Below are positions 1-5,695 of a DNA stretch of 8,491 nucleotides, one piece after another; positions within the stretch are counted from its first letter, which is position 1, and each line of letters starts with the position of its first letter. Under the pieces are notes generated by a model. The model was not told the origin of the DNA, did no database searches, and saw nothing but the letters and a program-made list of their open reading frames with translations. Source of the DNA: Ruminococcaceae bacterium UBA1865. GTDB lineage: Bacteria; Bacillota; Clostridia; Oscillospirales; Acutalibacteraceae. Location: positions 50,198 through 58,688 of the forward strand of contig DDHX01000058.1 of assembly GCA_002338255.1 (NCBI GenBank). The letters are read 5' to 3'. The translations under genes and the position numbers were made by a program.

Positions 1-826
1 CCACCGAGAACGTCATATGATTTAAGTTTTCCGTGCACACGTTCCTGAAGGTCAATATTTCCTCCCTGCTCCGGCGGTCATTCATAACCTTGGCAACGTC
101 GGCAAACTCCCGGATATAATAGGGAACCAAACTATCATTTTGAAACTCGTCTTGATCGAATACTCTTAATATTTTTCCATCTCTCATAAGGGACACTCTA
201 TCGCATATTTTGAAAGCCTCCTCATGGTGATTGCAAATATATAAGAAAGAAAAGCCTTTTTTGCAGTAATACCTTAAAAGATTATGGAACTTCGCAAGGT
301 CAGCCGCACTGACGCAATTGCTGATATCCCTGATAACAATTAGCTTTGCACCCATGATGACCGCACGCAAAAGTTCCACAATACACTTTTCATAGGGACT
401 TAAATTTGCTATCAAATCATTTCCGTCAATATTAAGCCCCACTTCTTTTGTAAACAGTTGCAACTGCTCATTTAACACGCGTGGGTTAATAAAATACTTT
501 TTAAATCCTCTTCGCAAAACGAACACATTGTCCGCGACGCTTAAATCTTCGATCAGCTTGCTCTTCTGTTCAATGACGGCCACTTTATTCATTGTGAACG
601 GGCTGTGCTGATAATTATTCACGAGTACCTCGTTAAAATATACACGCCCATAATGAATCGGCAAATTCCGGCTGATTAGCTGAATCAAAGACTCTTTTCC
701 GTTGGCGTTTACACATACAAGTCCCATAATTTCACGTTGAAAGATATGCAAACTCAGGTTGTCGAGCAGAGTCACCTCATCCTGAATAGTAGTAACTCTT
801 TCCAGCCTCAAGATTTCATTTTTCAT
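1..826 (-). CDS. Degenerate sugar-type tandem ABC ATPase (RbsA/MglA-like), N-terminal 275 residues, cut by window edge
   Basis: The frame is open from ATG at 826 to the left edge with no stop or frameshift. The order of motifs follows the first nucleotide-binding domain of ribose/galactose importer ATPases, and a second domain begins near residue 257 (ILTFRN). The key residues are eroded. Walker A reads CVNANGKES (residues 38-46), keeping Gly43-Lys44 but losing two glycines and the Ser of GKS. The signature LSGGQ is LSPYE (142-146). The Walker B aspartate is Arg166, followed by Asp167 in place of the catalytic Glu. The switch histidine aligns with Asn199. The Q-loop Gln87 remains. ATP hydrolysis by this half is therefore unlikely. 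The start overlaps the histidine kinase end by 11 bases, implying translational coupling. I infer a sensory or structural role alongside the kinase rather than sugar import. A transporter working only through its second domain, which is outside the window, remains possible. Confidence 0.85.
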   Translation of the reverse strand, partial: MKNEILRLERVTTIQDEVTLLDNLSLHIFQREIMGLVCVNANGKESLIQLISRNLPIHYGRVYFNEVLVNNYQHSPFTMNKVAVIEQKSKLIEDLSVADNVFVLRRGFKKYFINPRVLNEQLQLFTKEVGLNIDGNDLIANLSPYEKCIVELLRAVIMGAKLIVIRDISNCVSAADLAKFHNLLRYYCKKGFSFLYICNHHEEAFKICDRVSLMRDGKILRVFDQDEFQNDSLVPYYIREFADVAKVMNDRRSREEILTFRNVCTENLNHMTFSV

Positions 827-1850
827 TTCGTTCCTTCATATCCTTTTTTATCAGCGGCAGAGTAATTTCTACATCCGTGCCAACATTTAGTGTGCTGTAC
901 ATGCAAATTCCGTACTCTTCTCCAAACAAAAGCTTGATCCTGTTATTGACATTGACTGCGGCAATTCCGCTGTGAGCCTCGCTGTCCGGCTTAATATAGT
1001 CAAGCGTTGTACGGTTCAGCTTATCATTGATCTCGCTTAACCGTTCTTCTGTCATCCCCACTCCATCGTCGGATATGGTAATAATTAACCGGGTAGCAGT
1101 CGTTTCAATTTTAATGCGCAGTTTTCCGTTGCCGATTTTTCGCTCAATCCCGTGATAAATTGCATTTTCCACAATGGGCTGCAGGGTTAATTTGGGAAGC
1201 TTGTACGACATGATATCGACCTCGTCTTCCGTATCGTACTCCACGCTGAGGTTTAGTCTCTCGCCAAAACGGTATCGCTGAATAATGTAGTAATTGTTTA
1301 CATTTGTCAGCTCATCCTCCAGCGCTACTAAATTTTCCACATTGGAAATAGTATAACGAAAAAATGTAGCCAATGCTTCTGTCATCTTGGCTACATTTTC
1401 CAGTCCTGCGTTTAATGTTTCCCCGCGGATACCCTCCAGCGTATTATAGAGAAAATGCGGATTGATCTGGTTTTGCAAAGCAAGGTATTGTGCCTGCTTT
1501 TTTGTTGCGCTGATTAATTCGTCCGTGTTCATGATTTCCTGGACTTTTTTCGTTACCTCTTCGATTTCCGGGCTTAAAAACACATTTTGGCCAAAGAGGC
1601 CGTTAATCGTGTAGCCCGTTGCGAACAGCTGCAAAACCTTTGAACTTTCCTTAAATGGCCGATAAATCCATTTGTAATAAACGTACACAAGGATACCAAG
1701 CAATAAATACCCGGCTGAAACAAGAAACAGATATTTACGGTCCTGAATCGCAATCACAGTAAGCGTAATGAGAAAAACAAGCATCAGCGCAAATGTGATT
1801 GCCAACATCCACATCAAACGGTAAGAAAGATACCGCATACTTTTTTTCAT
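816..1850 (-). CDS. LytS/YesM-type membrane sensor histidine kinase with no external sensor domain
   Basis: A 344-residue kinase of the His_kinase/HATPase_c (LytS/YesM) class, which autophosphorylates and passes phosphate to a response regulator. Two membrane helices lie at about residues 13-35 and 41-60, joined by only a few residues (IQDRKY), so there is essentially no extracytoplasmic domain. A linker of about 60 residues leads to the phosphoacceptor box with NPHFLYN (His132). The ATP-binding domain has the N box with Asn229 (PIVENA), the G1 box DDGVGM (261-266) and a G2-like segment at 294-310. All catalytic motifs look intact. The ATG at 1850 follows the response regulator stop by 14 bases and has GGGG at 1859-1862 as a ribosome site. 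Typical YesM kinases carry a large external Cache domain, so this one probably senses within the membrane or through a partner. The overlapping ABC-like gene is the obvious candidate. Confidence 0.93.
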   Translation of the reverse strand: MKKSMRYLSYRLMWMLAITFALMLVFLITLTVIAIQDRKYLFLVSAGYLLLGILVYVYYKWIYRPFKESSKVLQLFATGYTINGLFGQNVFLSPEIEEVTKKVQEIMNTDELISATKKQAQYLALQNQINPHFLYNTLEGIRGETLNAGLENVAKMTEALATFFRYTISNVENLVALEDELTNVNNYYIIQRYRFGERLNLSVEYDTEDEVDIMSYKLPKLTLQPIVENAIYHGIERKIGNGKLRIKIETTATRLIITISDDGVGMTEERLSEINDKLNRTTLDYIKPDSEAHSGIAAVNVNNRIKLLFGEEYGICMYSTLNVGTDVEITLPLIKKDMKERNEK

Positions 1851-1864
1851 TTTATCATCCCCGC

Positions 1865-3481
1865 TTAAGAGTATAATTTGCGGTATTCATTAGGCTTTAA
1901 TCCAACATTTTTTTTAAAGCTTTTGGTGAAATTTTTCAAATCATTGTATCCCACCTGCTCACAAATGACGGCAATACTTAAATTTGTTTCCCTTAGGAGC
2001 TCTTTGGTTTTATTCATGCGAATTTCAGAAAGATATTCCACAAAATTTCCGCCATTCTCTTTTTTAAAGAGCGTGCTGAAGTAGGTGGGGTTAAACCCAA
2101 CAAAACTGCTGACTTCCTCCAAGCTGATTGGTTTCATGTAGTTTTGCTGAATGTATTGCTTTGCAAGGCGAATAGGCTTGGTATCCGCCTGCTTTTTGTC
2201 AACGATAATCACATCAAGGGATTCCCCCACCATGACGGACAGATACTCAAAAAGCTGATCAATGGAGCTGCAGCGGTTGGCATGAATGCAGAATTTTTCA
2301 TAGAACTCGTCGCCGTACTGAATCTGAATTTGATTATTTCTAAGATGCGTTAAATACATTTCACAAACATGCTTGGCCAAAGAAAATATTTCTTCACCGC
2401 TTAAAAGATTCTCCGTCTTGATCTGTTGTTTTAAGCCGGAGATGCAGTTCAGCATTGCTTCCTTGTCGAGTACTTCAATAGCCACGCCCATTGCTTTGTT
2501 CAATTCCGCCAGCATTGTGCTTTCCCTTTGCGCTTCGCGATGTACTGTTACGTTTTCAATAAACTTGCCCGTTCCCAAAAGAAGCCGCTGGCCGATTGCA
2601 TATCTTGCTGCCCGAAAAGTATCTTTCAACTGCCCCACGTCTTCTACAACCGTACCCGCGCCAAGGGTGAATTCATGCTGTTCAAATACAGCTTTTTGTA
2701 CCATTAATTCGTCAAATGCCGCTTTCATGAGTTTTCGTATGCTTTTTTTGCTATCGAGATCAAAGTTCAAAATGCAATAGGTAATGCTGTCATCCAAATA
2801 AATTTCCATATCAAAGCATTGCTCTTTTAACAGGTTGTTTAAAATCTGCGTAACCTTATCTTCCAATATCTGAATGGTGTTGTTGTATTGATCTTCAAAC
2901 CCGCAATCGATCTTAACCGCACACACTTGAAAAAGGCCTGATTGAAATGAGAAATGATAGGTTTCATTGATCATTTCAAGGGTTAAATCATTTGTAGTTA
3001 AGCCTTTTTTTAACAGCCGCTCGGTAAACAGGTTGGCGCGTAATTTATCAACATCACTTTTAAGCCGCTGTTTTAAACGTTCCTCATTGCTCATCTGTTC
3101 TGTGCGTTGTATGTATCTTTCACGCATTTTGTTGAGCGCAATCAAAAAATCCTCTTTCTTAATCGGCTTTAAAAGATAATCGCTCACTCCATATTTAATT
3201 GCATTTTGTGCATATTCAAAATGACGATAGCCGCTGATGATAATAAAATCCAAATTATCTTTTATCATTTTGGCGCGCTGGATCATTTCCAATCCGTCGT
3301 AACCTGGCATACGGATATCCGTAATCATTAAATCGGGTGACAGTGTTTTGATTAATTCCAGTGCTTCGACACCATTATGAGCGACCCCCACGATTTCCAT
3401 ATCCAATGACTTCCAGTCAATCAAGCCTCGAATCAGTTGGCATACATTTTCTTCATCATCCGCAATAACAACCTTTATCAT
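1865..3481 (-). CDS. YesN-type response regulator, receiver plus AraC-type DNA-binding domain
   Basis: A 538-residue response regulator, the evident partner of the kinase just downstream. The receiver domain spans about residues 1-120, with acidic pocket Asp8/Asp9, phosphoacceptor Asp55 (TDIRMPG), Ser83 and Lys105 (LLKPI). A central region of about 310 residues, of the type found in YesN proteins and with no motif I can assign, links it to an AraC-type double helix-turn-helix domain at about 438-538 (second unit VGYNDLKNFTKSFKK, ending NEYRKLYS). It should bind DNA as a phosphorylation-dependent activator, plausibly of this operon or a nearby sugar transport or glycoside gene. I chose ATG 3481 over an in-frame GTG at 3502 because AAGGAGG sits four bases before the ATG, and because the shorter form starts directly with the receiver strand MIKVVIADD. 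It follows the SIS gene by 32 bases. Confidence 0.93.
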   Translation of the reverse strand: MIKVVIADDEENVCQLIRGLIDWKSLDMEIVGVAHNGVEALELIKTLSPDLMITDIRMPGYDGLEMIQRAKMIKDNLDFIIISGYRHFEYAQNAIKYGVSDYLLKPIKKEDFLIALNKMRERYIQRTEQMSNEERLKQRLKSDVDKLRANLFTERLLKKGLTTNDLTLEMINETYHFSFQSGLFQVCAVKIDCGFEDQYNNTIQILEDKVTQILNNLLKEQCFDMEIYLDDSITYCILNFDLDSKKSIRKLMKAAFDELMVQKAVFEQHEFTLGAGTVVEDVGQLKDTFRAARYAIGQRLLLGTGKFIENVTVHREAQRESTMLAELNKAMGVAIEVLDKEAMLNCISGLKQQIKTENLLSGEEIFSLAKHVCEMYLTHLRNNQIQIQYGDEFYEKFCIHANRCSSIDQLFEYLSVMVGESLDVIIVDKKQADTKPIRLAKQYIQQNYMKPISLEEVSSFVGFNPTYFSTLFKKENGGNFVEYLSEIRMNKTKELLRETNLSIAVICEQVGYNDLKNFTKSFKKNVGLKPNEYRKLYS

Positions 3482-3485
3482 ACTT

Positions 3486-3492
3486 CCTCCTT
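3486..3492 (-). promoter_or_regulatory. Ribosome binding site of the response regulator
   Basis: AAGGAGG on the minus strand, ending four bases before ATG 3481. It lies inside the frame that would start at GTG 3502, so it decides the start in favour of the ATG. Confidence 0.75.
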
Positions 3493-3513
3493 TTCTGCAC
3501 ACAAAAAATTCAG

Positions 3514-4161
3514 CTAATCTGTAAACATTTCCGACTCTATATAGGCGCTGATCAAATGATAAATTGCAAGATGATATTCTTGAATCCGATACGTTTCCCG
3601 GGCAGGTACAATCACGCTGTAATCTGCAATTTTCCCTATTTTCCCACCGTCTCTGCCTGTTAGGGCAATTGATACCGCACCCACCGCTTTTGCCGCCATC
3701 AGGGCATATTCCACGTTGGCTGCATTTCCGGAGGTACTGATTCCGATTACTGCATCACCCTCCACCGCAAAACCCATCACCTGCTGAGCATAGATCAGTC
3801 TGGGATCCACATCATTGCTGAAAGCAGATATCAGCGCGGCATGGGCATTCAGTGAAATGGTCGGAAGTCCGCATTGCAATTTTTCAGCAATCAGTGTACC
3901 TTCCTCCCCATAGCATTGCGTAAATTTATCCTTCATTTTCTGGTTCAAAGGCCTTTTTAATAAAAATCCTTTCATCAATTCCCCAACAATATGGTCGCCG
4001 TCCGCACAGCTTCCTCCGTTTCCACAGATTAAAACCTTCCCGCCTTTTTGATACACATTCAGCAGTGTTTCACAAACATTCAGAATATCGGTCTGAACCG
4101 GGCATAAGTCCTGATGCAGACTTACGAAATGCTCCAAAAACTGGTTTGTACGTTCTTTCAT
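3514..4161 (-). CDS. SIS-domain phosphosugar isomerase, GmhA (sedoheptulose 7-phosphate isomerase)-like
   Basis: A 215-residue cytoplasmic SIS protein, slightly longer than the 192-residue E. coli GmhA. The sugar-phosphate loop CGNGGS (46-51) and STSGN (142-146) are present, as is TGRDGG (168-173). The residues matching E. coli GmhA active-site and metal positions His61, Glu65, Gln172 and His180 are His57, Glu61, Gln194 and His202, so an aldose-ketose phosphate isomerase activity is plausible. Between Glu61 and the next strand there is an extra segment of roughly 20 residues (about 66-97) that E. coli GmhA lacks, so the substrate may differ from sedoheptulose 7-phosphate. ATG 4161 lies one base after the ROK stop (TAA-C-ATG), with TTGGAGAA as ribosome site inside the ROK tail. 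This start is preferred over an upstream one at 4194 that would overlap ROK. The spacing implies coupled translation with ROK and a shared pathway. Confidence 0.88.
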   Translation of the reverse strand: MKERTNQFLEHFVSLHQDLCPVQTDILNVCETLLNVYQKGGKVLICGNGGSCADGDHIVGELMKGFLLKRPLNQKMKDKFTQCYGEEGTLIAEKLQCGLPTISLNAHAALISAFSNDVDPRLIYAQQVMGFAVEGDAVIGISTSGNAANVEYALMAAKAVGAVSIALTGRDGGKIGKIADYSVIVPARETYRIQEYHLAIYHLISAYIESEMFTD

Positions 4162-4162
4162 G

Positions 4163-5143
4163 TTAATTCTCCAATCTAATATTATAATCGGCAACGATTA
4201 AGCCGGCGATATCTCCAACCGATTCCGATAACTGGCTGGGTACTATTTTGCAGCTTTCACGAACCGCTTGAAGTGTTTCCTTTTCAATTACATGCTCTGC
4301 ATATGGCCAGATTTCATCATAATTCCGAGTAAAAATGCTTCCAATCACAATACAATCCGGATTAAATATATCCATTAATACAGACAGGCCTTTACCCAGT
4401 TGCAAGCCAACCTGCTTCAAAATCTTCAGTGAAAGGCGGTCTCCGTTTTTCGCTGCAATTCCGACTTGCGCCGCCGTTATTTTTTCAAGTTCGCTCAAAT
4501 TCTTGCAAAGTTCTGCCTTATGCCCCTTCTGAGACTCCTCAAGAATCATTGATTTTGCCAACTGCGCGATGCCTCCACCGCTGCAGAAACCTTCAAAGGA
4601 ACCCATCTTTCCATATCCGGTCGGTCCATAATCAGCAAGACGAATGTGCCCGATTTCCCCAGCCATGTCGCAGGTACCGGAATACAGCCGGTTATCTAAG
4701 ATAAGACCTGCCCCAAGTCCTGTGCCGAAGGTTATAAAAATCATGTTTGAGCAGCCTTTTCCCGCTCCTAATTTCCATTCTGCAATTGCACAGGCATTGG
4801 CATCATTGCAAAGCCAAGCCGGAAGCTGCGTTTTTTCCCTGAAGAAATCCGTAATAGGAATATTATCCCATCCCGGAAGGTTGGGTGGAGAAAGGATTGT
4901 GCCTGTTTTGCTGTTTAAGGGTCCTCCACAACTGATTCCTATTCCCTGAATTTGCTGAGATCCATCCAATAACCCTTTACAGGAGACAATGTCCTCCGCC
5001 AGCCCGTCCAGCATTTCCTGTGGAGAACAGGACTTTGTTTCTCTGATTTTGCACTTATGTATGACATTCGCGCGCCCCTCTAAAACTTCTCCTAAATTGA
5101 CGGCACATTTTGTTCCCCCAATATCAACGCCAACAACTAACAC
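4163..5143 (-). CDS. ROK-family sugar kinase (possible regulator), lacking the zinc-binding cysteine cluster
   Basis: A 326-residue ROK protein that most likely phosphorylates a sugar with ATP. It has the N-terminal phosphate loop DIGGTK (7-12), the catalytic aspartate in NDANA (Asp114), the second phosphate motif GTGLGAG (140-146) and the ROK signature EIGH (163-166). No DNA-binding helix-turn-helix precedes it, so it is a kinase-type ROK and not a NagC/XylR repressor. The usual CxCGxxGCxE zinc site after EIGH is absent: residues 170-185 contain no cysteine (ADYGPTGYGKMGS). The start is set at GTG 5143, because AAGGGAG lies eight bases upstream and the protein then begins with the standard ROK strand MLVVGVDIGG. 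A TTG at 5161 would add six residues. It is the first gene of the operon, and the tight junction with the isomerase suggests a kinase-isomerase pair acting on one sugar. Confidence 0.9.
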   Translation of the reverse strand: MLVVGVDIGGTKCAVNLGEVLEGRANVIHKCKIRETKSCSPQEMLDGLAEDIVSCKGLLDGSQQIQGIGISCGGPLNSKTGTILSPPNLPGWDNIPITDFFREKTQLPAWLCNDANACAIAEWKLGAGKGCSNMIFITFGTGLGAGLILDNRLYSGTCDMAGEIGHIRLADYGPTGYGKMGSFEGFCSGGGIAQLAKSMILEESQKGHKAELCKNLSELEKITAAQVGIAAKNGDRLSLKILKQVGLQLGKGLSVLMDIFNPDCIVIGSIFTRNYDEIWPYAEHVIEKETLQAVRESCKIVPSQLSESVGDIAGLIVADYNIRLEN

Positions 5144-5151
5144 TACTTTTT

Positions 5152-5158
5152 CTCCCTT
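5152..5158 (-). promoter_or_regulatory. Ribosome binding site of the ROK gene
   Basis: AAGGGAG on the minus strand, eight bases before GTG 5143. It overlaps the first codons of the alternative TTG 5161 start and so supports the GTG. Confidence 0.65.
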
Positions 5159-5251
5159 CAATCTTTATTTCCAATTTACTTTCCAAGTAAAAAGCATTTC
5201 CTAATATCAATTTTGTGTACATAAAGTATCGTTCAATACGCAGTATTTGCA

Positions 5252-5313
5252 ATGTAGTATAATATATATAATTTAATTTCATAATCGATTTGCTTTATGT
5301 AGTATATCTACTA
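5252..5313. repeat. Direct repeat ATGTAGTATA (two copies) and an adjoining inverted repeat; possible operator
   Basis: ATGTAGTATA occurs at 5252-5261 and again at 5297-5306, a 45-base offset. The second copy overlaps an inverted repeat, TAGTA-TATC-TACTA, at 5300-5313. The pair lies upstream of the ROK operon, where a regulator such as the operon's own AraC-type response regulator could bind. AraC-type proteins commonly use spaced direct repeats, but the region is AT-rich and chance is a real alternative. The first copy also contains a -10-like TATACT on the minus strand. Confidence 0.35.
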
Positions 5314-5403
5314 TAATCAAACAACCGAAAATAATCAATAGAAAATTGGGATAATATTCCACGCGTTTAGCAGTATAAGATGAAGAACAATTTGAAATTA
5401 TCT

Positions 5404-5433
5404 TTGAATTTTAGAGGCAGCATATGGTATACT
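5404..5433 (+). promoter_or_regulatory. Promoter of the small basic protein gene
   Basis: TTGAAT (5404-5409), an 18-base gap and TATACT (5428-5433). Transcription would begin near 5440, giving a very short leader of about 15 bases that carries AAAGGGTGG (5441-5449) five bases before ATG 5455. Confidence 0.6.
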
Positions 5434-5454
5434 ATTTATGAAAGGGTGGTTGTA

Positions 5455-5664
5455 ATGCAAAAATTTATTCCAACACAAAAGCTAAGCAAAAAAGCGCAGC
5501 GCGAACTGAACCGCGCCAAACGAAGGACATGGGGTGCGCTCAATCCAACGACAAAAAAGCCTGCAAATCCAAAGGCGTATAACCGACAAAAGGTTCAAAA
5601 AGGAGATGATTACTCACTCCATTTTGAACCTTTTTGTTTTATTTCTCAGCTTCAACCGCGGTAG
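5455..5664 (+). CDS. Small basic protein with an intrinsic terminator inside its frame; candidate ribosome-rescue factor
   Basis: A 69-residue protein, strongly basic in its first 50 residues and rich in Lys, Arg and Asn (SKKAQRELNRAKRRTWGALN, then NPKAYNRQK), with no membrane segment or signal peptide. I recognise the general look of a small hypothetical protein seen in Clostridia, but not a named family. The gene has its own promoter and ribosome site. Its striking feature is that a strong intrinsic terminator begins at about codon 45 and ends at about codon 62, before the TAG at 5662-5664, so the terminated mRNA has no in-frame stop. E. coli ArfA and B. subtilis BrfA use this arrangement: tmRNA tags the product for degradation, and active protein appears when tmRNA is overloaded. 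Size, charge and gene architecture fit such a rescue factor. Homology is not shown here. The tail after residue 50 has the look of translated hairpin sequence. Confidence 0.7.
   Translation: MQKFIPTQKLSKKAQRELNRAKRRTWGALNPTTKKPANPKAYNRQKVQKGDDYSLHFEPFCFISQLQPR
5588..5640 (+). terminator. Intrinsic terminator located inside the small gene; possibly bidirectional
   Basis: The arm at 5588-5600 (AAAAGGTTCAAAA) pairs perfectly with 5622-5634, a 13-bp stem. It continues after one A/A mismatch into GGAG/CTCC (5602-5605 with 5617-5620), closing a loop of about 11 bases. The T-rich tract TTTTTGTTTT (5631-5640) follows on the plus strand. On the minus strand the hairpin is followed by TTTTG, so it may also stop transcription from the chemoreceptor gene, whose coding region ends at 5696. 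The hairpin ends before the stop codon of the small gene. Confidence 0.85.
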
Positions 5665-5695
5665 TTCTCGATTGGACATTTTGATTCTGTCTAAT

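Larger units (their letters stand above)
5162..5454. other. AT-rich divergent control region between the ROK operon and the small plus-strand gene
   Basis: About 290 bases with no coding frame I can support. It must hold the promoter of the minus-strand operon and holds the promoter of the small gene at its right end. For the operon there are two weak candidates on the minus strand: TTATGA (5284-5279), 17 bases, TATACT (5261-5256); and TTGCAA (5252-5247), 16 bases, GATACT (5230-5225). Neither is convincing alone. Repeats within the region are listed separately. Confidence 0.6.

Noticed and set aside
1..826. Calling the ABC gene a pseudogene
   Set aside because: There is no stop or frameshift over 275 codons and the overlap with the kinase gene is clean. 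The losses are concentrated in catalytic residues, which fits a repurposed protein better than random decay.
2373..2780. Plus-strand open frame of 135 codons opposite the response regulator
   Set aside because: It is the antisense shadow of a well-supported gene and has no recognisable domain.
3482..3502. Upstream GTG start for the response regulator
   Set aside because: It would place the AAGGAGG ribosome site inside the coding region and add seven residues ahead of a receiver domain that normally begins at the ATG.
4163..4194. Upstream start for the SIS isomerase overlapping the ROK gene
   Set aside because: The added residues PIIILDWRIN have no SIS counterpart, and ATG 4161 has a ribosome site and the expected TAA-C-ATG junction.
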